Below are positions 1 to 7,017 of a DNA stretch of 41,709 nucleotides, in pieces. Source of the DNA: an uncultured Woeseiaceae bacterium. Its GTDB lineage: Bacteria > Pseudomonadota > Gammaproteobacteria > Steroidobacterales > Woeseiaceae. The translations under genes and the position numbers were made by a program. The notes under the pieces were generated by a model. The model was given only the letters and a program-made list of their open reading frames with translations. It did not search any database and was not told the DNA's origin. How positions within the stretch are numbered: position 1 is the first letter of the stretch; each line of letters opens with the position of its first letter. Location of the stretch: positions 1-41,709 of the forward strand of contig CABXCS010000007.1 in the NCBI GenBank assembly GCA_902510755.1, given 5' to 3'.

Positions 1-728
1 TTAGCAGTGTTGCCTTGATATTCACCAGTAAAATTATAGGAATTAAAATGGGCGTAGTTATTTTGGTTGTACTGACTTATTGCGCTTTGATCAACATATA
101 AACACTGGGAAGTGCAAACATATACTGGTGATGTATAATTGTTACCTGATGTATTCGTATTTTCACTTGTCGAGGTAGTTGTATTTTCATTTGTATTACT
201 AGGAGCATTAACAGGATTATTAGCAGGATCATCACTACTTAATTCTGAGTTATAAGCATCTGATGTGTTACCACTATCTGCTCTATAACCATCGACATTA
301 ACTGTAGCTGTTATTGAGTCACTGCCACTATTACAAGTTAGAGTGAAGTTATTAAGACCCACTTCATTAATAAGCACATATTCAGAGCCGGTAGTTGATT
401 TTGTACCTAGCCATGCCCCTGATGCTAAACATGACGTTGCATCAGATGAAGACCAACTCAAACTGACATAATAATCAAGTTCTTGACTGCCCGGCGAGGA
501 AGATAAATTAATAGTTAGATTCGAAGCCACAGAAGATAACGCAACCGAATCCACTAGAGGCGTTGAGGTTGAGGTTGAGGTTAAGGTTGAGGTTGAGGTT
601 GAGGTTGAGGTTGAGGTTACTGGAGCTTCCATAATTGGAGCTACGGAGTATGTAGATATTGTATCACCACAAGCAGTAATAAATAAACTGATAATGATCC
701 AATATTTTCTATCAGAAAGCTTCAGCAT
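1..728 (-). CDS. Ig-like surface lipoprotein with Thr-Ser linker, C-terminus beyond window
   Basis: An open frame starts at ATG 726-728 and stays open to the window edge (242 codons), so the C-terminus is missing. The first 20 residues form a lipoprotein signal: basic start, hydrophobic core and a lipobox-like ITAC with Cys20. A Thr-Ser dipeptide run follows (about residues 37-55), encoded by a hexanucleotide repeat. Next comes a domain of about residues 70-145 rich in Ser, Thr and Gly, with the motifs LSWSSSDATSC and FTLTCNSG. This resembles Ig-like domains of bacterial surface proteins; Cys100 and Cys132 could form its disulfide. An Asn/Ser/Thr-rich linker leads to a second part containing Cys205-x3-Cys209. 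I infer a cell-surface protein, probably for adhesion or binding; no enzymatic motif is visible. Upstream is a tRNA remnant rather than an operon partner. The frame and lipobox are convincing, the role is not known. Confidence 0.8.
   Translation of the reverse strand, partial: MLKLSDRKYWIIISLFITACGDTISTYSVAPIMEAPVTSTSTSTSTSTLTSTSTSTPLVDSVALSSVASNLTINLSSSPGSQELDYYVSLSWSSSDATSCLASGAWLGTKSTTGSEYVLINEVGLNNFTLTCNSGSDSITATVNVDGYRADSGNTSDAYNSELSSDDPANNPVNAPSNTNENTTTSTSENTNTSGNNYTSPVYVCTSQCLYVDQSAISQYNQNNYAHFNSYNFTGEYQGNTA
565..618. repeat. Hexanucleotide tandem repeat, 9 units
   Basis: Nine head-to-tail GAGGTT units on the plus strand, one of them a variant (AAGGTT at 583-588). Read on the minus strand as ACC-TCA they encode Thr-Ser pairs in the lipoprotein linker; the variant gives Thr-Leu or Leu-Thr in place of one Ser. 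The unit is a multiple of three, so slippage would change linker length without shifting the frame. Confidence 0.95.
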
Positions 729-791
729 AAAAGGGTATCCAGTGATTAATCCCGATAGATAATACACAAAATTTACTCATATGTATGAAAA

Positions 792-809
792 AAGGTATTT
801 ATGCACCTT
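792..809 (-). terminator. Weak terminator-like hairpin downstream of the tRNA-Gly remnant
   Basis: On the minus strand AAGGT (809-805) and ACCTT (796-792) form a 5-bp stem with an 8-base loop, followed by a run of T. It lies just 3' of the tRNA-Gly remnant in that remnant's direction, so it may be its relic terminator. The stem is short and A/T-rich, so support is weak. Confidence 0.3.
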
Positions 810-853
810 GTAAAGCCTTTATTTAATTGATTGTTTAGCTTGTAGAGCAGAGT

Positions 854-895
854 CTTGGCAAGGTTGCGCTCTAGCAACTGAGCGGCTATTTCAGC
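854..895 (-). pseudogene. tRNA-Gly(GCC) remnant, 5' half only
   Basis: Read on the minus strand, bases 882-854 match the D-arm and anticodon arm of a typical gammaproteobacterial tRNA-Gly(GCC) as I remember it, with one difference over 29 bases (CTCAGTTG, TAGAGCGC, ACCTTGCCAAG). Bases 895-886 (GCTGAAATAG) resemble its 5' acceptor start, but three extra bases interrupt the D-stem. Similarity ends right after the anticodon loop: the 3' strand of the anticodon stem, the T-arm (no GTTCGA) and the acceptor 3' end are absent. It therefore cannot fold as a tRNA and is a decayed or recombined fragment. Confidence 0.75.
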
Positions 896-994
896 ACAGC
901 GTTATGAATTCACAATGCTACATTTTACTTATGTTTTTTCTAGCTTAAGTCAGCTAGTATTGTTTTATAATCTACACTAAATAGCTGAACTCAC

Positions 995-2215
995 ATCAAT
1001 AAAAATTTCGATATAATAATTCTAGGTGCAGGTGCCGCTGGTCTTATGTGTGCCATAACTGCTGCCAAAAGAAATAAAAGTATTTTAATTCTTGAAAAAT
1101 CCAATAAAGTAGGGAAAAAAATACTTATGTCTGGTGGTGGGCGATGTAATTTTACAAATCTTTTTGTTGAGGCAGATCATTTCTTATCAAACAATCCTCA
1201 TTTCTGTAAGTCTGCTCTGAATAAATATACGCCATATGATTTTATAACCATGGTCGAAAAACATAATATTAACTACGTGGAAAAAAATCACCACGAATTA
1301 TTCTGTGAAAAATCCTCAAAAGATATACTCAATATGCTGCTTAAAGAATGCCGTGAGATGGATGTTCTTATCGAAACACACACAGACATAAAGGAGGTAT
1401 CCAATAATAAAAATGAGGGTACACTTTTTCCTTATCAACTGAAGGTAATAACTAACTCAACTCATAAACATACAGTGCAATGCAAGTCCTTAGTTGTTGC
1501 CACAGGCGCCCTTTCAATACCCAAATTAGGTGGAAGTGGTTTTGGTTATGAGTTAGCTCAACAATTTGGTCTTCCGTTAGTTACACGAAGAGCTAGTCTT
1601 GTTCCTTTTATGTTTACTGGTGAAATAAAAAATCTATGTGAAAATTTATCAGGCATCTCTTTACCAGTGGCAATCGAGAGTAATAATAAAGTTTTTGAAG
1701 AGTCGATGTTATTTACCCATAGAGGGTTGAGTGGTCCAGCTATCCTTCAAATTTCCAATTATTGGAGTCCTGGTGGTGAGATTACTATTAATTTACTGCC
1801 AAATATTAATGCAATTGAAGTTTTGTTATCTCAAAAACAAAATATGGAAAAATCGACTCTTAAAAAATATCTTACCACCCTACTTCCAAAAGCATTAGTT
1901 ACCAATCTAGAAACTCTCTGGTGGCAACCTATTAGAGATCGAGCATTCCTTGAAATAAGTAATGATGATCTAAAAAAGCTTGGTTACAAACTAAATGTTT
2001 GGAAAATAAAACCTGCATCAACTGAGGGTTATCGAACCGCTGAGGTGACCTTGGGCGGTGTAAATACAGATGCTGTAGACTCCAAAACAATGGAAATTAA
2101 GAGTCACTCTGGATTATTTTTTATAGGTGAAGTTGTCGATGTAACCGGCCATCTTGGCGGTTATAACTTCCAATGGGCTTGGTCCTCAGGATATAGCGCT
2201 GGTTTAGTTGCTTAA
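995..2215 (+). CDS. HI0933/YhiN (BaiN-like) family FAD-dependent oxidoreductase
   Basis: Flavoprotein of the HI0933/YhiN family, whose cellular role is poorly defined. The family's FAD-binding glycine motif (DIIILGAGAAGL) is encoded at about 1010-1045, directly upstream of the first ATG (1046), so that ATG cannot be the real start of a working protein. The reading frame is open back to a TGA at 986-988 but holds no ATG, GTG or TTG there. The natural family start would fall on ATC at 995, giving an N-terminus NKNFDIIILGAG and about 406 residues, the usual family length. Other family marks are SGGGRCNFTN, TGALSIPKLGGSGFG, THRGLSGPA and the C-terminal GEVVDVTGHLGGYNFQWAWSSG. The body is intact, without internal stops. 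Either a rare start codon is used, the start has mutated, or one base is a sequence error. Confidence 0.85.
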   Translation: MNKNFDIIILGAGAAGLMCAITAAKRNKSILILEKSNKVGKKILMSGGGRCNFTNLFVEADHFLSNNPHFCKSALNKYTPYDFITMVEKHNINYVEKNHHELFCEKSSKDILNMLLKECREMDVLIETHTDIKEVSNNKNEGTLFPYQLKVITNSTHKHTVQCKSLVVATGALSIPKLGGSGFGYELAQQFGLPLVTRRASLVPFMFTGEIKNLCENLSGISLPVAIESNNKVFEESMLFTHRGLSGPAILQISNYWSPGGEITINLLPNINAIEVLLSQKQNMEKSTLKKYLTTLLPKALVTNLETLWWQPIRDRAFLEISNDDLKKLGYKLNVWKIKPASTEGYRTAEVTLGGVNTDAVDSKTMEIKSHSGLFFIGEVVDVTGHLGGYNFQWAWSSGYSAGLVA

Positions 2216-2256
2216 ATTACAATAATAGAAAATAAATCTTCAAAAGTACTGTCAAA

Positions 2257-2571
2257 TCAGCATAACAATACTGATAAGGCATATTGCGTCACAATACCCT
2301 TTTTATCTACAACCAATCTTTCTGCCCAGCAATTTTTACCAATAATTCCATAAACTTTTTTCCACTCATATATTTTACTGCCTGTTGAAGTTTGAAAAGT
2401 TGATGTTGCCACACCCTTTGTAAGCACGATGTTATCTATATTTTGACCTATATAATTTTCCAATGCCTCTATTCTCTGTGTGGTACCACATCCAGATAAA
2501 GAACAAAAAAGTAGGCCCAATAAGATGATATTTTTTAAATGGTTCGTATTCATATAATTTAAATACTTCAT
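2257..2571 (-). CDS. Small lipoprotein of unknown function
   Basis: A 104-residue protein with a lipoprotein signal: hydrophobic stretch at about 12-26 and lipobox LSGC with Cys28. Met7 is an equally possible start; neither Met has a clear ribosome binding site. The mature part has a GxxxDxxVxxxGV segment followed by TxTGSKIYEWKK, then Cys81 in a short CWAERLVVDKKG strand and a terminal Cys104. This layout recalls small BamE-like envelope lipoproteins (helical part plus short sheet, a cysteine pair near the end), but the match is only by pattern. The gene follows the cupin lipoprotein gene by 3 bases on the same strand, so the two are probably cotranscribed. It converges on the flavoprotein gene with no strong terminator between them. 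Confidence 0.7.
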   Translation of the reverse strand: MKYLNYMNTNHLKNIILLGLLFCSLSGCGTTQRIEALENYIGQNIDNIVLTKGVATSTFQTSTGSKIYEWKKVYGIIGKNCWAERLVVDKKGIVTQYALSVLLC

Positions 2572-2574
2572 TGT

Positions 2575-3312
2575 TTATTTTAAGGTCACCCAAACGACCT
2601 CTATGGGCAAACTGCCAGTATTTCCATACTTAAAACTTTCTTCTGATGTATTTTTCTTCATCAGCCCTGCTGATCCAGCTTTATATAACTGAGAATTATA
2701 TAGCTCTCCTTTTTTTTTAAATGCCCACTGCCCTCCTTTGATAAAAATATATAGCTGATCTCCAGGAAGATTATGGGTATTGTGCCATTGATCCGGCTCA
2801 AGTTTCTGCCTGTGCGCAATAAGGCGCTCATTCTCAAAGAGTAGCTCTAATGATTGATTGATAGAGGAATATGTATTTTTTTTATTCTGAGGATATAAAG
2901 GGGTATCTTTTTTTAAGGTTACATAAATTAATTCAATGTCATTATCACCAGTATTTCCTGAATTATGGCCTGCTGATTCTGGAATGGCATCCATCCAACC
3001 AACTGACCCATCTTGATCAATTTCTCCATAATACTCAAATTCGCCATCAAGCTTTCCTGACCACTCACCACCACGAATGTGAACATAGAGCTGATTACCT
3101 GGGTGCGAATGTATTCCTTCCCATTGTCCTGCACCAACAATTAATTTTTGTAAGATTACATTTTCATTCTCTAGAACAACTTCACCATATCTATAGTCGC
3201 CCTCTAGGTTTGGATAAACAAGTAGGTATGGATTTTGCTCTTTGAGAGTCGCACATGACGCCAATAATATAATTAGCAGTAAGGATAATTTATTGAGAAT
3301 ATTTAAATTCAT
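2575..3312 (-). CDS. Double-cupin lipoprotein with one degenerate domain
   Basis: A 245-residue protein with a lipoprotein signal (hydrophobic 9-19, lipobox LASC, Cys20). The mature chain is an internal duplication: about residues 42-134 and 153-245 align, both with a QW...PGxQLY...GG(E/Q)W core and both ending in G-N-T-G...(Y/W)VTLK. These are cupin-type beta-barrel motifs. Repeat 1 keeps a metal-site-like set (His68, His70, Gln74, His78 and His116). In repeat 2 the matching positions are His180, Leu182, Gln186, Phe190 and Phe227, so it probably cannot bind a metal. The protein should be anchored in the envelope, binding a small ligand or carrying out a metal-dependent reaction in repeat 1. 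The substrate is unknown. It is followed closely by the small lipoprotein gene. Confidence 0.75.
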   Translation of the reverse strand: MNLNILNKLSLLLIILLASCATLKEQNPYLLVYPNLEGDYRYGEVVLENENVILQKLIVGAGQWEGIHSHPGNQLYVHIRGGEWSGKLDGEFEYYGEIDQDGSVGWMDAIPESAGHNSGNTGDNDIELIYVTLKKDTPLYPQNKKNTYSSINQSLELLFENERLIAHRQKLEPDQWHNTHNLPGDQLYIFIKGGQWAFKKKGELYNSQLYKAGSAGLMKKNTSEESFKYGNTGSLPIEVVWVTLK

Positions 3313-3339
3313 AGGCAGTTATAAAGCTTAATAAATAAT

Positions 3340-3900
3340 TTATGACTCTTTCTGCATAGATGGCCATGCAGCTTCAAGGTATTTGAACATTGACCACAAA
3401 GTCATGCCTGCGGACAACAGTAGAAATGTGAATCCAAGCGCATAAACATCAATGCCCAAGATTGGTTGCAGGTAAACCATAAAACCAATACCAAACATTT
3501 GTAATGTGGTCTTCAATTTACCTGACCATGATACCGCCACTTTACCCCTATCACCGATGGTTGCCATCCACTCCCTTAATGCAGATATGGTAATTTCGCG
3601 ACCAATAATGATCACAGCTATGATATCAACATACCAACCTGGATCAGACTGAACAAGTAAAACAAGCACGATCGCAACCATCAATTTGTCCGCAACGGGG
3701 TCCAGAAATGCCCCAAAACGTGACATTTGTCCAAAATTTCTTGCTACATAACCATCTAATAAATCTGTAATTGCTGCTACTCCAAAAATAATACCTGCAA
3801 TCGGTCGAGCACTTTCATTTTGGATGTAGAAACAAATTACAACAACAGGAATTGCAGCAATACGAAGCATGGTTAGTAAATTAGCAAATGTAATTTTCAT
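3340..3900 (-). CDS. pgsA: CDP-diacylglycerol-glycerol-3-phosphate 3-phosphatidyltransferase
   Basis: Makes phosphatidylglycerophosphate from CDP-diacylglycerol and glycerol 3-phosphate, the committed step to phosphatidylglycerol, in the inner membrane. The CDP-alcohol phosphatidyltransferase signature is complete: Asp46, Asp49-Gly, Ala53-Arg54, Gly63, Asp67 and Asp71. Several membrane segments surround it, and REITISALREWMA and VSWSGKLKTTLQM are typical PgsA stretches. I place the start at ATG 3898-3900 (MKITFANLLTMLRIA), which matches the family N-terminus and gives 186 residues. A longer in-frame extension upstream overlaps uvrC and looks non-coding. The gene follows uvrC by 16 bases, the linkage common in proteobacteria. 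Confidence 0.95.
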   Translation of the reverse strand: MKITFANLLTMLRIAAIPVVVICFYIQNESARPIAGIIFGVAAITDLLDGYVARNFGQMSRFGAFLDPVADKLMVAIVLVLLVQSDPGWYVDIIAVIIIGREITISALREWMATIGDRGKVAVSWSGKLKTTLQMFGIGFMVYLQPILGIDVYALGFTFLLLSAGMTLWSMFKYLEAAWPSMQKES

Positions 3901-3916
3901 GTCTATATCATAAAGC

Positions 3917-5743
3917 TCAGCTATGATTATGCAAATTATTAAAAATTCTAATTGATAGTGATTTACTAATACCATTAATTTTAACTAAATCATCAATGCC
4001 CGCCTTCATGACTCCATGTATCCCACCAAATTGTTTTAATAAGTCACGGCGCTTAATTGGACCCAAGCCCTCGATGCCATCCAATCGTGATTGCTTTCTA
4101 TTTTTGCTTCTTCTTTGGCGATGCCCTGTGATGGCGAAGCGATGTGCTTCATCCCTGATACGTTGGATTAAATGCAAAGCTGGAGAGTCAGATGCAAGAT
4201 TGATTGGCTGATCCTGCGTAGTTAAGAATAACTGCTCGTGACCAGGTTTTCGGCTTTTACCCTTAGCAACGGCAATAACAACTATATTTGTGATCTTTAT
4301 CTCGTTAAGTATAGATAGACATTTTGATAATTGCCCTTTTCCACCATCCAAGAATAATATATCGGGAAGTAATTCCTCACCATTTTTTATTCTCTTGTAA
4401 CGCCTCCCAACGGCCTCAGATAAGGCCGCATAATCATCACCTGCAACAGCAGATTTTATATTAAAACGCCTGTAATCACTCTTTATTGGTCCCGTTTGGT
4501 TAAAAACCACGCATGATGCTACGGTGGCTTCTCCGGAAATATGACTAACATCGAAACATTCTATTCTTTCTGGTGTTTTTCCAGACATAAATAGTTCACC
4601 CAGTGCATTTAATTGGGCCTTCATAGAAGCTTCGCTAGAAACCTTGCATTCAAGCCCATAGATTGCATTTTTATCTGCCATTTTAAGCCAACCCAATCGA
4701 TCGCCACGAACTTTATTGCTTATTCTTATTTTTTTGGAGGCTTTTTTTGACAATACATTAACTAGAACATCAGAACCAAGAGCCTCTACAGGAACAATAA
4801 TTTCACTTGGTGGCTTTGCACCTAAATAATATTGCGTAAGAAAGCCATGCTGGATATCTTGCTTGGTGACATTGCCATTTAATTTAAAAAAATGATTCTT
4901 ACTCTCTATTACTGCCCCCATTCTTACCGATATAATTGTAATACAATGCACAAACCCGTCAGAAGCAATTCCCAGAATATCTATATCTGACTTCTTGTTA
5001 GTTGCTACTAATTGTTTAGCTTGAATTTCTTTCAATCGGCTTATTTGATCGCGATATTTAGAAGCTTCTTCATATTCCTGCTCCTCTGAACATGATTCCA
5101 TTTGTCTGACCAATGCATTAACGATAGATTTATTATTACCTGCCAGAAATTGCATAGTAGATCTTACATCATTTGCATAGCTATCTTTACTGATCGCTCC
5201 AACGCATGGAGCTGAGCATCTCTTAATCTGATATTGCAAACAAGCTCTTGATCTATTCCTAAAATAACTATCCTTACATTGCCTAACCAGAAAAACCTTC
5301 TGTAGCTCTGTTAGCGTTTCTCTAACTGCGGTAACATTCGGATAAGGACCAAAAAACTTACCCCTCAAGTTATTAGCCCGCCGCTTAAACTCAATTCTAG
5401 GAAAAGGATGCTCAGTCGATATATAAATGTATGGATAGCTCTTATCATCCCTCAGAACAACATTGTAACGAGGCTTGTTTTTCTTAATTAAGTTATATTC
5501 AAGAATTAATGCTTCTGCTTCTGTATGCGTGATCGTAATATCAATATTAAAAACTTTTGACATTAATAAATTAGATTTTGAGTCTCTCAGTTCATTTTGA
5601 AAATAGTTTGGTAATCGTTTTCGTAAATTTTTAGCCTTACCCACATATAAAACATTATCTTTAGCGCCTAACATACAATAAACACCCGGTTTATTTGGTA
5701 ATTCACGAAGAAATTTCTTTGCATTTTTAAAATTTTCTGACAT
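3917..5743 (-). CDS. uvrC: UvrABC excinuclease subunit C
   Basis: Endonuclease that cuts the damaged strand on both sides of a lesion in nucleotide excision repair after UvrB loading. At 608 residues it has the usual length. Domains in order: GIY-YIG nuclease near residues 14-92 (PGVYCM..., VLYVGKAKNLRKR), a cysteine-bearing segment (CLQYQIKRCSAPC), a UVR motif that contacts UvrB at about 205-240, the RNase H-like C-terminal nuclease (FDVSHISGE near 395, LDGGKGQL, RDEAHRFAI) and tandem helix-hairpin-helix motifs from about 553 (LDGIEGLGPIKRRDLL and INGISKSL). The start ATG lies 4 bases after the uracil-DNA glycosylase stop, so glycosylase, uvrC and pgsA probably form one transcript. That groups two DNA repair genes with a lipid gene. 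Confidence 0.97.
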   Translation of the reverse strand: MSENFKNAKKFLRELPNKPGVYCMLGAKDNVLYVGKAKNLRKRLPNYFQNELRDSKSNLLMSKVFNIDITITHTEAEALILEYNLIKKNKPRYNVVLRDDKSYPYIYISTEHPFPRIEFKRRANNLRGKFFGPYPNVTAVRETLTELQKVFLVRQCKDSYFRNRSRACLQYQIKRCSAPCVGAISKDSYANDVRSTMQFLAGNNKSIVNALVRQMESCSEEQEYEEASKYRDQISRLKEIQAKQLVATNKKSDIDILGIASDGFVHCITIISVRMGAVIESKNHFFKLNGNVTKQDIQHGFLTQYYLGAKPPSEIIVPVEALGSDVLVNVLSKKASKKIRISNKVRGDRLGWLKMADKNAIYGLECKVSSEASMKAQLNALGELFMSGKTPERIECFDVSHISGEATVASCVVFNQTGPIKSDYRRFNIKSAVAGDDYAALSEAVGRRYKRIKNGEELLPDILFLDGGKGQLSKCLSILNEIKITNIVVIAVAKGKSRKPGHEQLFLTTQDQPINLASDSPALHLIQRIRDEAHRFAITGHRQRRSKNRKQSRLDGIEGLGPIKRRDLLKQFGGIHGVMKAGIDDLVKINGISKSLSIRIFNNLHNHS

Positions 5744-5747
5744 TTTC

Positions 5748-6377
5748 TTATTTTAAAAGATAACTTATACGCTTAAATATATCTTCAAACATCGGTAATG
5801 TAAGGCGTTTTGTATTTAAATTATAGCGGCTGCAATGATAAGAATTTATCAACCTAAAATTATCAATACTAAATTCATTCCCATGGCCAAATTTATAATC
5901 TGCTTGCCGTAAATTCAGTGATTTGATAACTGCACGATGCGCTATCCCGCCTAGTGTTAAGATAATTGAATTTGTTTTAAGCGCTGTTATTTCATTTTTC
6001 AAATAAACATTACAATTATTTATTTCACTGCCAATTGGCTTATTTTGGGGAGGTAAGCACTTAACAGCATTTGTAATCTGACAGTTAATTAATTTCAGGT
6101 CATCTTTCATTGAGGTTGATTCAGCTTGATTGCTAAAGCCATATTTATATAAATTTTCATATAAGGAAACACCTGCATAATCTCCGGTAAATGGTCGACC
6201 AGTTCGATTTGCACCATGCATTCCTGGTGCTAAACCTACGATTAATAGTTGACCACCTTTATCTCCAAATGCAGGAACTGGTTTACAGAAATAAGACGCA
6301 TTTTCTTTCTTAACCTTGCCTAGGAAATTACCAAGTCTTTCACATTTCTGACAATGCGGATTATAGGATTCAAGCAT
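5748..6377 (-). CDS. Uracil-DNA glycosylase, family 5 (UDGb) type
   Basis: Removes uracil, and in this family often other deaminated bases, from DNA. The active-site loop GLAPGMHGANRTGRPFTGD (about 48-66) is the hallmark of the iron-sulfur family 5 enzymes, which carry Ala/Gly in place of the catalytic Asp of family 1. Four cysteines fit the 4Fe-4S ligands: Cys9, Cys12, Cys107 and Cys122. The C-terminal DNA-intercalating loop is SYHCSRYN...KRLT, an unusual version because the canonical sequence is close to HPSRQN...LT, and here a Tyr-His-Cys replaces the His-Pro. Length 209 residues is normal for the family. First gene of a probable transcript with uvrC and pgsA, and divergent from rluE. Confidence 0.9.
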   Translation of the reverse strand: MLESYNPHCQKCERLGNFLGKVKKENASYFCKPVPAFGDKGGQLLIVGLAPGMHGANRTGRPFTGDYAGVSLYENLYKYGFSNQAESTSMKDDLKLINCQITNAVKCLPPQNKPIGSEINNCNVYLKNEITALKTNSIILTLGGIAHRAVIKSLNLRQADYKFGHGNEFSIDNFRLINSYHCSRYNLNTKRLTLPMFEDIFKRISYLLK

Positions 6378-6412
6378 GTCTAATAAGTGCTTCTTTATTT
6401 AACCCCCATTAG

Positions 6413-6418
6413 TATAAT
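6413..6418 (+). promoter_or_regulatory. Candidate -10 element upstream of rluE
   Basis: A perfect TATAAT stands 36 bases upstream of the rluE ATG within the spacer shared with the divergent glycosylase gene. A weak -35 match (TTCTTT, 6391-6396) sits 16 bases further upstream. The position is right for a sigma-70 promoter, but the sequence is AT-rich and a chance match is possible. Confidence 0.45.
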
Positions 6419-6453
6419 ATGTATCTGATTTTTGAGCATCAAATACTTTAATT

Positions 6454-7017
6454 ATGCCTTTTATTTTATTTAATAAGCCTTACGGAATTGTGAGTCAATT
6501 TAGCGGCGACAAAAATACACTAACATCATTTATTGATGATAAGTCGGTTTATCCCGCAGGTCGCCTAGATAAAAAAAGTGAAGGTCTTTTGATACTTACC
6601 AATGATGGTCGACTCCAAGCAAGAATCTGTGAACCACAAAAGAAATTATTAAAATATTATTTTGCCCAAGTCGAAGGAGCTCCTAATACCGAGCAAATAA
6701 ACACATTAAAAAACGGGCTAATGCTTAAAGATGGTCCAGCACAGGCTCAAATCGCATCGTTATCAGATTGCCCAGAGAAACTCTGGGAAAGAATTCCACC
6801 TATCAGACACAGGGAAAAAATTCCGACTGCGTGGGTCAAAATTGCAATCAATGAAGGTCGAAAGCATCAAATTCGACGAATGTTAGCAGCTGTTAATCTA
6901 CCCGTTTTAAGATTAATAAGATGGCAAGTTGGTCCCTGGGAAATAAATGATTTAAAATTGGGTGATGCTATTGTTATGACAAACAAAATAGCCTGGTCTA
7001 TGGTCAATCATTATTAG
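6454..7017 (+). CDS. rluE: 23S rRNA pseudouridine synthase, RluE type
   Basis: A 187-residue pseudouridine synthase of the RsuA/RluB/E/F group; E. coli RluE modifies U2457 of 23S rRNA. The catalytic aspartate is Asp39 in GRLD, followed by the conserved KKSEGLLILTNDG. Other family marks are the opening ILFNKPYGIVSQF, YYFAQVEG, WVKIAINEGRKHQIRRM and LPVLRLIRWQVGPW. No S4 RNA-binding domain precedes the catalytic domain, which fits RluE rather than RluB or RluF. No convincing Shine-Dalgarno sequence is seen upstream of the ATG. The 3' end overlaps the convergent DAHP synthase gene by 14 bases. Confidence 0.92.
   Translation: MPFILFNKPYGIVSQFSGDKNTLTSFIDDKSVYPAGRLDKKSEGLLILTNDGRLQARICEPQKKLLKYYFAQVEGAPNTEQINTLKNGLMLKDGPAQAQIASLSDCPEKLWERIPPIRHREKIPTAWVKIAINEGRKHQIRRMLAAVNLPVLRLIRWQVGPWEINDLKLGDAIVMTNKIAWSMVNHY

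Noticed and set aside
2871..3245. Plus-strand frame opposite the cupin lipoprotein gene
   Set aside because: Antisense shadow with His-rich translation caused by the minus-strand gene; no start signal or family motif.
3901..3975. pgsA N-terminal extension
   Set aside because: It overlaps the end of uvrC, and the conserved PgsA start is at 3900.
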